From assembly GCA_977006965.1 (NCBI GenBank), contig OZ345357.1, positions 558,001 to 622,000 of the forward strand: 64,000 bases of DNA. Direction: 5' to 3'. The first letter of the stretch is position 1. Each line of letters opens with the position of its first letter. Below, one piece after another: positions 33,127 to 43,602 of this stretch. This DNA is from Phymatolithon calcareum (taxonomy: Eukaryota; Rhodophyta; Florideophyceae; Hapalidiales). The translations under genes and the position numbers were made by a program. Below the pieces are notes generated by a model. That model searched no databases. It was given only the letters and a program-made list of their open reading frames with translations, and was not told where the DNA came from.

Positions 33127-34327
33127 ATGACATCTACGTCAGTACTGCCATACTGCCTCCCGTACATGGTGCTGCTGTTATCAGTGTGGAGCCACACGTC
33201 TGCAATTCCATACATTACCCTGCTGCCGACATGCATTGTCTGGATAGGTGTACCCGCGCTTGACTATCTCCTTGGACAATTTAACACCCCCACAGACTCA
33301 CTAACCAGAGAAGAACGGCGTGAACTTGAGAACAGGCTAGATTTTCGTCTCATTGTCTACTTTTGGTGTCCCTCTCAGCTCACCTTCCTCATCTGGGCGT
33401 CACACCGGATTTCAAACCCCTCGTTAACCACACTGGACTGCATTGCTCTGACGCTCACAATGGGACTGATTGCCGCTGAGGGCATCAATTGCTCACACGA
33501 ACTGCTGCACCGTCGCTCGACCTTCGAGCGTTCCATCGGACACTTACTGCTCATCCTGGTGTGCTACGGCCATTTTTCCATTGAGCACACCTTGGGTCAC
33601 CACAAGCGCGTCGCCACGCGTGAAGACCCCGCCACATTTCGCACGGATGAGTCGTTCTACGCCTTTCTGCCGCGCACGGTGTTCGGTGGATACGCTTCTG
33701 CCTGGCGTATTGAAGCGGACCGACTACGGACTGCTGCATTGCCCGTTTTCAGCGGTCATAACAAAATGCTGAAATATTTCGTCGCTTCGATGCTTGTTAT
33801 AATGGCATTCCACTTCGGTATTGGACCGCGTGCGACTGTTTTCTTTCTCGCGCAGGCAGTCCTTGCCGTCATCCTTCTCGAACAGATTAATGCGATGGAA
33901 CACTATGGTCTTCGGCGAGCTAAAATGAAGAATGGAGAATTCGAACCTGTGGGACCTCAACACAGCTGGGACACTACACACTTACTGTCCAACTTTTTGT
34001 TGTTCAAACTGCAGAATCATGCTGATCATCATCTTCGTAAGTCTGCCTGCCCTCTTTGTCCTCGATTTCATCAGTTTTTCTTCTCTGACTGTTTTTGTGC
34101 TGATACGTGGTTGTTCGGTTTCGAAAATAGATGCTTTGCGTCGTTACCAGGTGCTTGAAGTGAAGGAGGAGAGCCCTAAACTTCCAGCGGGATACTTGAC
34201 ACTTGGGCCACTTTTGTTTATTCCGCCGCTCTGGCGTGCGGTGATGGACCCGATACTTGAAGCGCACATTCGTAATCGTGGAGAGGAAACACTCTACAAT
34301 GTTGAATCTCGGTGCAAAGCCAGCTAG
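33127..34327 (+). CDS. AlkB-type alkane/fatty-acyl monooxygenase, membrane non-heme diiron
   Basis: Two exons, 33127-34036 and 34131-34327, with a 94-base GT-AG intron; 368 residues. It carries the histidine clusters of integral-membrane AlkB hydroxylases: HELLH (124-128), EHTLGHH (153-159) with RVATREDPAT after it, the AlkB-specific EHYGL (258-262), and HADHHLH (298-304) followed by RRYQVL. The last cluster is completed only by the splice, which supports the intron. Several hydrophobic segments surround them. AlkB enzymes hydroxylate the terminal carbon of alkanes or fatty chains using rubredoxin-type electrons. They are mainly bacterial, so bacterial transfer is likely, but the intron shows it is now a nuclear gene. 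Its true substrate is unknown. Confidence 0.85.
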
Positions 34328-34515
34328 TAGACCACAGTCGTAACTTTTAATGAAGTTTAGTTCAGCACCGACAAAATTATTTATTCCTTGCCGTGACGAC
34401 CCGACAGGAGCGCGGCAAATGTGGCGCACAATCGCAAGAAAAAGACCATGCAGTTCTCGCCGTGCAAATAAACAGATGTACTTCTGCTTCGCCATTTCCA
34501 TCATCTAAACTGTAT

Positions 34516-35668
34516 CTACATTGCGTTTTGAAACCGTTCAACAAGCCAATTAATGCTCCTAATAGCTCCCAATCCATCGTAGTGTCGGTTCACCACCGTG
34601 CGAACGCCCGGAGCGGACATCCACCCAACTTCCACAACAGCTCCACTGTCATCATTTTCCGCTTTCAATGAGATCCCCTTCGGCAAAGCAACAGAAACGC
34701 ATTCCTCCGCATCATCAACTCCTCTCTCCACGGCGCCGTTAATCTCCCTTCGATTCCACATCGAACCATTTCGCTCAAACGTCCATCCGGAAACCGTCCA
34801 ACTTCCCACAAGCTCCTTTCGCACATCCAGCGTCCTTGCATCTGCAAAGCTCTCAGCCGTCCCTCCACATCCGGGCAGTACAGCGCCATCGCAGAAATGC
34901 GCATCCCAACGCTCAATGTGCACCGCAATGACACCACGGCGCGCAAGCACGTCACCGCATTCGACACGGACGCGCGTACGCGGTTTGTCGACTGGAGCAT
35001 CAGGATCGACGAGACAGAAGCCCCACCTCACGGCGACATCGTCTGAAATTCTCACAGGGCCGCAGCAATAGCTCCCGTTCTCAAACCCGACGTTCTCTGC
35101 CGTGCTGCCGAAGGCGGATGTTGTGAACGATCTCGTTTCCGGCACTACTGCGTCGGCCTCACAGCCCACGCTTGGCAGCACGCGTGTGCGTTTTATGCGG
35201 AGTGTGTCCGCGTCCATTGTGGAACTGGTGAGCGATTCAAAGCCCTTGATTTCAACACCCCAGTCGCGATACGCGTCTGGGACGTAGCGGTCCTGACATA
35301 AGGGAACGTGTTAAGTGGTTAGATGGTGGTTACGAAACAAGTTGCGGGGGGCGCAGGGTCATTACCTCGACGGAGAGAGGAGCGCCTGTCGACGCGGAGA
35401 AGGTGCATTCAAAGCCAAACCATTCTCCAGAGATGGTGTCGGGAAAGGAAGGGGACATAAAATTGTGTGTATCGGGAGCCATTTCCTCGGGAAGGACTTG
35501 TGCAGTCTTGTCTGTTGAGGTTTTCTGGGCTAGCGTCATGTGGGCAATGCGATTGTTTTCCGGTTTCGCAAAATGCCTATTTGGAGGACAGGATGTAGCG
35601 GGCCCGATTCTCCGGTTTTCGAGAAATGATGATTTACATTGTGCACTAGGAAGTGAGACAAATGCCAT
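34516..35668 (-). CDS. Conserved plastid-type protein of unknown function
   Basis: Two exons on the minus strand, 35668-35366 and 35292-34516, with a 73-base GT-AG intron; 359 residues (another ATG at 35704 adds 12). The N terminus is Ser/Arg/Pro-rich without a strong acidic content, like a transit peptide. After it comes SGEWFGFECTFSASTG, then across the splice LSVEDRYVPDAYRDWGVEIKGF, then a VGCEADAVV motif with conserved cysteines and further strand-like segments. I believe similar YVPDAYRDWGVE and PSVGCEADA motifs occur in uncharacterised chloroplast proteins of plants and algae, possibly with a lipocalin-like beta barrel; this is memory, not a search. The gene converges on the AlkB gene, the stops being about 190 bases apart. 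Confidence 0.55.
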
Positions 35669-35933
35669 GCTGACAGAGTATGTGCCAACTTGATAGTGCC
35701 GCATTCCTCCGCCGAAACCAAGTTGGTACAATACATCTTTAAGGGCTGGGCGACGACTTCCCGGAAGACTGGTGGGGACGGATCAATACAGTATTGTGAG
35801 GTCAGGAAAGCGCATGACAATTTTTTTTAAAAAATAATACAGTATACTTGTATTACAAAATATGGATATCTACACGAGATCCCATTCTATTCTGTTGCGC
35901 AACAATTTTCCGAAGATGAAAGATAAAGCAGCT
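35669..35933. other. Intergenic spacer
   Basis: About 265 bases between two minus-strand genes: the promoter of the plastid-type protein and the 3' end of the MFS gene. It contains a T/A-rich tract (35820-35840) and a TACAGTATACTTGTA sequence, nothing else recognised. Confidence 0.4.
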
Positions 35934-37271
35934 TCAAACTTTCGCCAAGTCGTTACTTTCGCCTCGAATCTGACTCGACGGTAAGTTTAAAACCGGAACA
36001 ACACGCCACAAATAGCAAAGCGGAAACACGCTAGAGGTGGCGACGAGAGCCAGAAATAGCAACGACGAAAAATAAGATGCAGACCAGTCCCGAAAGCCGC
36101 CCACTACTACATGCACAACAGCCATACCCGCATTTTCCGTAGATTTGTAGGCCCCGAGCGCAAGCGGAAGGACAGCAGGCGGAACCAAAATGGCCACGCA
36201 ACTCAAGAGTGCCACAGGAGCAACACACAAACTGAAAGTGAGAAACAAAAGCCCGAGCAACGCCACACGGGTACCCATGATAGGAAACGAAATCACATCG
36301 CAGAACAAAAGCATGCCAATCGCCGTGGAGAAGCTTGAAATAATAAGCAGATGCACACGCTTTCCATACCGATCTTCCAGAAACCCGACAACCGGTGACG
36401 CCAGTCCTGCGCATAGAAATAGCAACCCGGACAGCAGGGCGGACAATGTAGTGGTCATGCCGATAGTTTCCGAGAACATATCCGATGCGAAATGGAGGAA
36501 GGAAAATATGCTACTCGCTACCGTCATGAATGTGTATGCAATGATCCAGAATGGAACCTTCAAACTTCGAATAGCATCCACCAAATTCCCACTCACTTCA
36601 GCCCCCGATTCATCCGTCCCCGGCAGATGCGCCGCGATATTGTAGTATGAAACAGTAGCGGCGACCGGAATGGCCATCATGAATACCGTGAACCACATAG
36701 CACTGGAGAGGTTGAATTTCGCCAGCAGCAACGAAGGAAGCGCAAAGCCAGCAAAAGAGCTGGTGCGACTGATGAGAAGCATGGCACCAAATGCAGTGGA
36801 CACATTTCTCAGTCGGAATCGACGCGCAATTATAGCACCCTGCACAGTGGTCAGAAGTCCATCGGCCAGTCCGAACACAAAACGACCGAGTAGGAGCATT
36901 TTGTAAGATGTGATATCGATCGCCAGTGCACATATCACAGATGACAGGAACAAGATCAGAGCAAGGGCGATTGCTGTCGGTGCTAGCGGAACACAGGTCA
37001 ATAAGAGTCCGCCTAGAATTGGAATTATTATGCCTGGTAACTGCTGGAAGGAAAACAGAATGCCAAATTCAAGGCGCTCCACTTTCAAACGCTTCATGAT
37101 CGCAGGAGCTAGCCCGCTCAGGGAGTGCTTGGCATAATGCGACCCGACGGAGAATAGTGTCAGTGATAAAAGAAGAAGTGCCCATTGTCGACGGCTCTTC
37201 TCTTCGTGCTCTTCTTCATCATGATGGCTTTGGTCAGGGCTAAGGGCAACAGCGCCGTATGCCGTCGGCAT
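35934..37271 (-). CDS. Major facilitator superfamily transporter, MFSD1-like
   Basis: A 445-residue intronless membrane protein with about 12 hydrophobic segments after a short acidic, His-rich N terminus (HHDEEEHEE). The second half-motif FLEDRYGKRVHLL follows a transmembrane pair and corresponds to the MFS loop motif DRxGRR. GRFVFGLADGLLTTVQGAIIARRF resembles the segment GRFVFGxGxExL of MFSD1, a lysosomal dipeptide carrier. It probably sits in an endomembrane or vacuolar membrane; substrate not determinable. ATG at 37271 is the only reasonable start. Confidence 0.8.
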   Translation of the reverse strand: MPTAYGAVALSPDQSHHDEEEHEEKSRRQWALLLLSLTLFSVGSHYAKHSLSGLAPAIMKRLKVERLEFGILFSFQQLPGIIIPILGGLLLTCVPLAPTAIALALILFLSSVICALAIDITSYKMLLLGRFVFGLADGLLTTVQGAIIARRFRLRNVSTAFGAMLLISRTSSFAGFALPSLLLAKFNLSSAMWFTVFMMAIPVAATVSYYNIAAHLPGTDESGAEVSGNLVDAIRSLKVPFWIIAYTFMTVASSIFSFLHFASDMFSETIGMTTTLSALLSGLLFLCAGLASPVVGFLEDRYGKRVHLLIISSFSTAIGMLLFCDVISFPIMGTRVALLGLLFLTFSLCVAPVALLSCVAILVPPAVLPLALGAYKSTENAGMAVVHVVVGGFRDWSASYFSSLLFLALVATSSVFPLCYLWRVVPVLNLPSSQIRGESNDLAKV

Positions 37272-38102
37272 TTGGAGGCGTCCTAATCTCCTCTAAACAG
37301 ACCAACCATGCAATTCGAGGATAACGGACAGTGAAATCTGAACATCTTCCTTGTCATATCATACACCACCGTGGATACACTTTCTGTGCAGAAAGCCGAG
37401 TTGATGGAAGGAATGCATGCATTCCATCGACATGCAATTGTACCCGAACTTTTGCGACATGCATGTCGCAAAAGTTTGGGTAAAATTACTTTTATCTTCC
37501 ATCTATCCATGATAAAGACTGTAGATGGAAGAGACTCTCAAGTCAGAACGTACGTACGGGAAAGTACATGGACTATTCCGAAACTCGACCTGCCAACAGT
37601 GACGAAGTGCTCTGGCCCGGGATGAAGATTTGCGTTAAAGCGGGGTCAAGTCGTCTAGACTAACGATTCTAGCATGGCTCAGGCTGTGTAGCGGGCGGGG
37701 ATGATGACGGAAGAAGATAAATTTACAACATGGTACAACAATAGTGTGCAATAGAGTAAACGGAAATTGTGCTGCTTCATCACTAGCTATGCGGTCGGTC
37801 AAAATATCCCCTGAAGCACTGCACTCGACCCCCTGATACATCCGGTTTTCAAAACTTGGAATCAAAACCAGTTGAGCTGAACGAAATTCTCGCCCAATAT
37901 CACTTTCCATCGAACTACAGTAGGGAAAACGAACGAATTCCCTTTTCGACTCGACTCGACTCGTAACCACCATCTCAGCCACTACGCATATCACTGCATG
38001 CCTTTCCTCATCCAACAACTCCAATCCAATCCACATCAACCCCACTAATGCGCACAAAGGGCCATCTGATGGTCGCATCTTCTACATGTTCGATGCTTGC
38101 GG
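37272..38102. other. Spacer with a cluster of hairpins
   Basis: About 830 bases. Upstream of the MFS start lies a group of three inverted repeats (37410-37531), listed separately. The rest (37630-38100) shows no supported gene. Confidence 0.45.
37410..37531. repeat. Cluster of three hairpins
   Basis: First, a 16-base perfect palindrome GGAATGCATGCATTCC (37410-37425). Second, a 42-base palindrome (37441-37482) with one mismatch, centred on ATGCAT. Third, a stem with 10-base arms (37496-37505 and 37522-37531). Together they resemble the hairpin-rich debris at 20.8-21.2 kb, though the sequences differ. Confidence 0.85.
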
Positions 38103-39359
38103 TTAGAGCGTGGATGTTGGTGGTAGTCGCTGTGACGGATCCTTCGGAGCCGCAGCCGCAACCTCCCGTGGAGCGCGGGATGCAAGTACTGTAGAAAGCA
38201 CAATGAGCGCCCCTCCAATAATGCCCTTCGTACCAAACCGCTCTCCCAGGTACACCGCGAACGCGCTTGCCCACAGAGGTGTGAACGAGAAGATGACCGC
38301 AGTCTCCGCCGCCGGTACCACAGTATTCGCCCTAACATGCAACCATGTCGCCATGGCCGATACAAAAGCGCCCGCCCACACGACGAGAGCAAAATTTACC
38401 GCTATGAGCATCGGCGTCGCACTTCCAAACATCGCTGTCAATCCTCCAGGAAATCTTCCAGCCCCTCCAGGCCCGCAGAACATTGCCTGAAGCCCCATGA
38501 ACGCAAATGCATACATCATCTGAAAGACCACCTTGTAAGCCACCAGCGGCGCGGAACGCAACTTTCGTGCCACGGCACGTGTACGCAACACGTAGATTGC
38601 CCCAAGTACAGCGACGACGATCATTGTGCCGTCACCGCGAAGACTGAAAGCAGCACCGGCATTGTCCAAAGTGAGTAATCCGACACCGCCAAGTGCCAGC
38701 GAAGATGCCGCCCATACATGCCACGAAAGTGATGATGCCAGTCCTACAGCCGCTGCGAACAGCGGGACAAGTACCGTTTGTAACTGTGTAAGAAATGCAC
38801 CACGTGATGCCGTAGTGTACTGCAATCCGAGAATTTGAATCGTGTTAGCCAGAAAAGTCCACAAGCCAAGTTCCGCACCGCCGAGAATTAGCTTCCGACT
38901 GTCCGGCTTCTTCGACCGGAGATCGCGCAGCAATGCGGGGAATACACAAGCCGTCGACACTGAGAGGCGTAGAGCGTTGAATAACGCCGGACTGAATGCC
39001 CATGGGAGTTGATAGAGTAGTTTCGCGACCGGGGGAAACGACCCCCATAGAAGAGGGACTCCAAGTAGTATCAATCGCGCATTGAAGGTACCAGAATAAC
39101 CAAAAAGGTTCAGCCGTACGCTGCCCTCCGGGGCTGCGTTTTCGGTTCCGCCTGGTGCTGTCTCAGACGGGCTGCGAGCAGCCTGTGTCATTAGCAGCGG
39201 GGAGCGTCGCGGGGTAAGGGACAAAGTGGAACGGATGGGGCGAGCGCATACATCGCGGGAGGTGCGACGAAGGCATGGCGAGGGGGATGTGGGGATGAAG
39301 GCGGGGGTGTTTGATGCGAGGACACGCGGTTGTGAATGCATCACTAGCGCGAAGGTCAT
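38103..39359 (-). CDS. EamA/DMT-family transporter, probably plastid envelope
   Basis: From the ATG at 39359 a 418-residue protein; an in-frame ATG at 39521 would give 472. A long Ser/Thr/Arg/Pro-rich leader without membrane segments suggests a plastid transit peptide. Then about ten hydrophobic helices form two EamA repeats; the first begins LILLGVPLLWGSFPPVAKLLYQ and the second ends VPAAETAVIFSFTPLWASAFAVYLGERFGTKGIIGGALIVLSTVLAS, described here in pieces, a hallmark of EamA C-terminal repeats (Pro-x-x-Ala, GExxG-like turn). DMT carriers exchange metabolites such as sugar phosphates, amino acids or thiols. Substrate unknown. Confidence 0.82.
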   Translation of the reverse strand: MTFALVMHSQPRVLASNTPAFIPTSPSPCLRRTSRDVCARPIRSTLSLTPRRSPLLMTQAARSPSETAPGGTENAAPEGSVRLNLFGYSGTFNARLILLGVPLLWGSFPPVAKLLYQLPWAFSPALFNALRLSVSTACVFPALLRDLRSKKPDSRKLILGGAELGLWTFLANTIQILGLQYTTASRGAFLTQLQTVLVPLFAAAVGLASSLSWHVWAASSLALGGVGLLTLDNAGAAFSLRGDGTMIVVAVLGAIYVLRTRAVARKLRSAPLVAYKVVFQMMYAFAFMGLQAMFCGPGGAGRFPGGLTAMFGSATPMLIAVNFALVVWAGAFVSAMATWLHVRANTVVPAAETAVIFSFTPLWASAFAVYLGERFGTKGIIGGALIVLSTVLASRAPREVAAAAPKDPSQRLPPTSTL

Positions 39360-39857
39360 TGAGGGAGAGCACCGTCTTCTTCGAGACATGTGTGAGAGGC
39401 GGCGGCGGCGGATGTCAAGAGGTTTCCGGACACAGAGCTCCAGGGTGCGCGCCAAACCGTTGTGGGCATTGGCAGATCGTCGCTGACTACATGCACGGCT
39501 GTAAGCATTTTCATGGACCATTTAGAGCTCGCGCTCAATCTGCGGTGCCATACACGCGAGCTCTAATGGAGTCCGTGCGCAACGTGTCATTCCCCTCATC
39601 AGTTGACGGTTGCTGAGTCGTTGAGCTCAGTTTTGAGATTGAATCTCATGCAATTCGCGGCAAACCGGGCAGAAAATATCTAGAATTTAGATCAAACAAA
39701 GGGAATGTTCCAAAATATATATTATTTTTCGCCACAAAGTGAATGAATGTAATGTGATTGGATGTATTTAAAACATTTTGAATCTTTTCAATTTTTTCGT
39801 CCAGTAGTGCACAATGTTCTAATGAGAAAACGAACCGTTGTACCATTCGTACTGTTT

Positions 39858-40157
39858 TCATAGTTTACTTTTGGAGGGTGCACAAAGACGGGTGTAATAT
39901 TCTAGCGGCTTGAGCTCCCGGAACTGATCACTCGTCCCCCAGTCATATTGAGATTGCAACTCAGCGTCATCCAACGGCGGCTGATATACCGTCATCGGTC
40001 CCAACACCACAGGCTTCATCGTCCCATTCATCAACCCCGTAGATGTCCTTGTGTAACATTTTGTTTGCTCAATTCGCCCTCGGCAGTCATCACCTGTGGA
40101 GGAACGCGGCCTCTTAATTCCGAAAGCGTGCACAATGGATAGTGCCTGGAGGTCCAT
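39858..40157 (-). CDS. Candidate small protein ending in a peroxisomal SKL signal
   Basis: A 99-residue frame from the ATG at 40157 to a stop at 39858. It contains no low complexity and has a coding-like mix of residues, with an acidic, aromatic C-terminal third (YDWGTSDQFRELKPLEYYTRLC) and ends exactly in SKL, the canonical PTS1 import signal for peroxisomes. No family recognised. It may be a real small gene, the last exon of a split gene, or chance; a terminal SKL arises by chance in roughly one frame in several thousand. Confidence 0.3.
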   Translation of the reverse strand: MDLQALSIVHAFGIKRPRSSTGDDCRGRIEQTKCYTRTSTGLMNGTMKPVVLGPMTVYQPPLDDAELQSQYDWGTSDQFRELKPLEYYTRLCAPSKSKL

Positions 40158-41597
40158 TGGTTGAACATCACATACAGCGTCAGTCACCGAAAGGAGACTT
40201 CAAGCTGTTGTATCGATTCCGGAAACACATTCTCTCCTACGTTTTCTGGACCCAACTTTGAATGCTTCGCGAACGAACGCTTGCAGAAGATAATGGGACA
40301 TGAGATGCATGTGTTGTTGCAGTGAGACCGCGCAATGCGAAAGGAGCGCATATGCGTTTTCTTCTATTGAAAAAATTTGCCATGTATTGTTAAGTCTTTA
40401 TCTGACCCTGTGAGATCTTGCTCTTCCGCTTAGTGCAAACAAAGTAAGCAGCAGGAGATCAATTGTCTTTCATTGGTTTAAATGATAACTAACCGAATGC
40501 GCATGCTCGAAGTCCCGACGATTCGTGCAAAGCCACGAATGGGTAGGGACCGCGCAGGTCGAGGCGAACCTTAGCAATGTGCAGTCCGTCTCGATGTGCG
40601 CTGCATCCGGCAGTCTTCAGGCTGCTGGCTGGCTGGGGCGAGCGAGTGTACGACAAACGCAAAGGACGTAGCCCATGGTGGGTGCGGGAATTGCGGTATG
40701 GGAAGGGACGCAGGCGCGGAGATGGATATCCATTGGATAGCGTGGACGCGGAATCTAGTGCGGTTGCTCAGATGAACGGTTTTTTTGGGGCAGCGGAGGA
40801 ATAATAACGTCTTCTTGGAAGCTTGAAGTAGAAAAAAATTTGAGGCTAGACGGCGAGCGGGCAATGGCGTGCTTTCCAAGCAGTTTTTTTTGAAAAGCTA
40901 GGAAAACTGTTCATGTCGCCTCCCGATGATGATGAATCCTAGGGCGGGGTGGGAAGTCACAGTGAGGCGTTTCTGAATACTTGTCCTAGAGTGCACCCTG
41001 CATGAGCGTCAATGAGATCTAAGAAAGTGTGTCGACCAGCTGCAGTCGAACATGAACATCCAATCCCTGTGCTCCAGAACAAATATTCCCACGTCAGACA
41101 GGGCACGTCTCTTCATCAGACATAAACCTTTTCTTCCCTCCAATGCGAGGACGAGTGACGACGTTGAATGTCAACATTTTTAAGTTTAGGGTCAGACAGC
41201 GTATTCTCTTGCTCTGAACAACCCAACCTCAATCGCCCAAACGTGAGGAAAGCCGAAGGGAGAGTTCTGCAGTGGAGCAGTTCCTGTGTTGAGATCTAAT
41301 GCGATTGGACCCTTCAGCTCATCACGTGCTATGAATACTTCCTCACCGACACGTCGTCCCCGCATGACACAACGCACCGCATGGCGCCAATTCACATTGC
41401 ACTTTGAATATACCCACGACCACATGCATGCCTCATCACGGGCTCATGTCCCTGGTGGCGTCTCGTGTCATATATAGTTGAGTCTCTCTTGCGCACGTGG
41501 CGGACCAGCTGGAGTGCAAGAAACTTTTTCCGCACATTCATTGCGGCTCGATCCCATTTTCCCGCCGATGCGAGAAGCCGACATCCATCAACGATGT

Positions 41598-41626
41598 CGG
41601 CTCCTCTCGGCTCCTCTCGGCTCCTC
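41598..41626. repeat. 10-base tandem repeat, three copies
   Basis: The unit GGCTCCTCTC is repeated almost three times, flanked by a short inverted pair CCGACATCC/GATGTCGG. A simple slippage repeat. Confidence 0.8.
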
Positions 41627-42396
41627 GCGTGATGCTTGTTATATCAACGCTGTGCACAGACGTGAAAAATAACACTGTATCAAAATGTCGCTGGTACAGT
41701 ATTGTAGTTGATCTGCACTGCCGTCCCGGTGCGTGCGTGCGCACGCAACGACTCTGACCCTTTGGTCGACAGACATTATTCGTCGTTATGTGTTTGCTCA
41801 TACGCAGTTTACAGTATGCCACGGTGTATACATTTTCGAGAGGCGTAGCAGTGCAAATGGATAATCAGTGTTGCCTGATGTTCTGTCGGCATATCGCACA
41901 CCCTTCGCATAGCGACTGACGAACGGCTGAGGTCGAACGACCATTGCAATGTTGCAGGTAGGGTCTGGGGGTACTATGACGATTTTTATGCATCCAATGA
42001 GAGTCGAAACGTCGTCTAATCCCCTGCTGCCAAGCGGATGTTCTTGCATCTCACTTCAGATCCGACCATATTCATTGGATCGTCCAGTCACACGTGGCCA
42101 CGTTTGGCCACGCAGACCAATCACAAGCTCTGTGGTGCTCTCTCAGCTCGCAGTCCGGTTTTGTGTGGCTTGTATGCGGCGATGTTACCAAGACGGCCAC
42201 ATTTCGTGTTCGTACTCTCATTCTCAACGAAATGAACGTCACTCCACATCATCTCCCACATCCAATTTCCTCTAAATATCAGTTTCAAGACTGAGCTTTC
42301 TCTTGTCTCTGCGCTCTAAGCGCAAACCCTTGCCCAGCCAGCCGCGAGAGCCGCGTTGCAGAGACATCCAGTGCGAATACTGTCAGTCAATTCGTC

Positions 42397-43602
42397 ATGG
42401 GTTCAACGAAGGGACTCACCGGTCCGATTATGGATTTCAACTGCGTAGCACAACCTGAAGCACCTCCGATCGGACAACTCAATCCTCCACATCGTCTACT
42501 CTGCGGTCCTGGTCCGGGTAATGCCGATCCGCGCGTTCATGCCGCTATGTCATTGCCTGAAATTGGACATCTTGACCCGGCATTTATTTCAATGATGGAG
42601 GATGTTAAGATGCTGCTTCGGTACACTTGGCAGACGAATAATTCGTTCACCATTCCAGTGTCTGGCACTGGTTCCGCGGCTATGGAGGCTTGTATGGCTA
42701 ACCTTATTGAAGCAGGTGATAAAGTACTCATTGGATGCAACGGATACTTTGGGAAACGTTTGGTGGATATGGCGGACAGATATGGTGCCGAGGTTATTAC
42801 CATTACGGCTGAATGGGGAACGGTGTTTTCATTTGAAGAACTCAAGACCGCCGTTGAAGAGTACAAGCCGTCCATTCTTGCGCTTGTGCATGCGGAAACA
42901 TCTACCGGTGCATGCCAGCCACTCGTGGGTGTTGGTGATCTTTGTCATGATAATGGATGTCTGCTTGTTGCTGATTGTGTCACGAGTATCTCCGGAGTAC
43001 CGTGTCATCTCGACAAGTGGGGTGTGGATGCAGCTTATGCGGGTACGCAGAAGTGTCTATCATGTCCGCCTGGAATCTCACCATTGTCTTTCTCTGAGAG
43101 AGCCATGGCAAAACTGATGCAGAGGACCGATAAGGTGAAGAACTGGTATCTTGACATGAAAATGGTTGCAAGCTATCTGGTCGGTGGTAAGGGTGCAAGC
43201 AGAAGCTACCATCATACGGCGCCTATTTCAATGGTGTATGCCATCCGTGAAGCACTGACTATTGTCGCGAAGGAGGGCCTTGAGACTCGTTGGGCGAGAC
43301 ACAGGGCTACAGCAGAGGCGTTTTGGGCTGGATTGGAGGACATGGGATTGGAATGTTTGGTGGAAAAGGAATATCGGTTACCGTCATTGACGACCGTGAA
43401 AGTTCCGGAGGGTATTGACCCCGCCGAAGTGTGCAAGTATGTGCTTGAGAAATATGAGGTGGAAATTGGAAACGGATTGGGAGACTTGAAGGGAAAGGTG
43501 TGGCGTGTCGGTCTCATGGGATACAACTCACGTATGGATGTGGTTGCAACGCTTCTGGCTGTGCTGAAGGACGCTCTCGCCGCTCAGGGGTACAAATACT
43601 AG
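42397..43602 (+). CDS. AGXT: Alanine-glyoxylate/serine-pyruvate aminotransferase, class V PLP enzyme
   Basis: A 401-residue intronless enzyme of the AGXT family converting glyoxylate and an amino donor (alanine or serine) to glycine, a photorespiratory step. It shows the N-terminal LLCGPGPGNADPRV (family GPGPSN-like), VSGTGSAAMEA (phosphate-binding), VHAETSTG, VADCVTSISG with the PLP aspartate, and AYAGTQKCLSCPPG where K219 is the Schiff-base lysine. The C terminus is GYKY, lacking a PTS1 tripeptide, and there is no strong N-terminal presequence, so its organelle is unclear. The 5' side has GGCCACG repeats. Confidence 0.93.
   Translation: MGSTKGLTGPIMDFNCVAQPEAPPIGQLNPPHRLLCGPGPGNADPRVHAAMSLPEIGHLDPAFISMMEDVKMLLRYTWQTNNSFTIPVSGTGSAAMEACMANLIEAGDKVLIGCNGYFGKRLVDMADRYGAEVITITAEWGTVFSFEELKTAVEEYKPSILALVHAETSTGACQPLVGVGDLCHDNGCLLVADCVTSISGVPCHLDKWGVDAAYAGTQKCLSCPPGISPLSFSERAMAKLMQRTDKVKNWYLDMKMVASYLVGGKGASRSYHHTAPISMVYAIREALTIVAKEGLETRWARHRATAEAFWAGLEDMGLECLVEKEYRLPSLTTVKVPEGIDPAEVCKYVLEKYEVEIGNGLGDLKGKVWRVGLMGYNSRMDVVATLLAVLKDALAAQGYKY

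Larger units (their letters stand above)
39360..42396. other. Gene-poor 3-kb stretch
   Basis: Contains one candidate small gene (39858-40157) and a 10-base tandem repeat at 41598-41626. Other frames are short and mutually overlapping. CACGTGG/GGCCACG words occur near 42090-42110 upstream of the aminotransferase and may be promoter elements. Confidence 0.4.

Noticed and set aside
40571-40879. 102-codon minus frame and 75-codon plus frame
   Set aside because: They overlap each other and have no family motif; composition not convincing.
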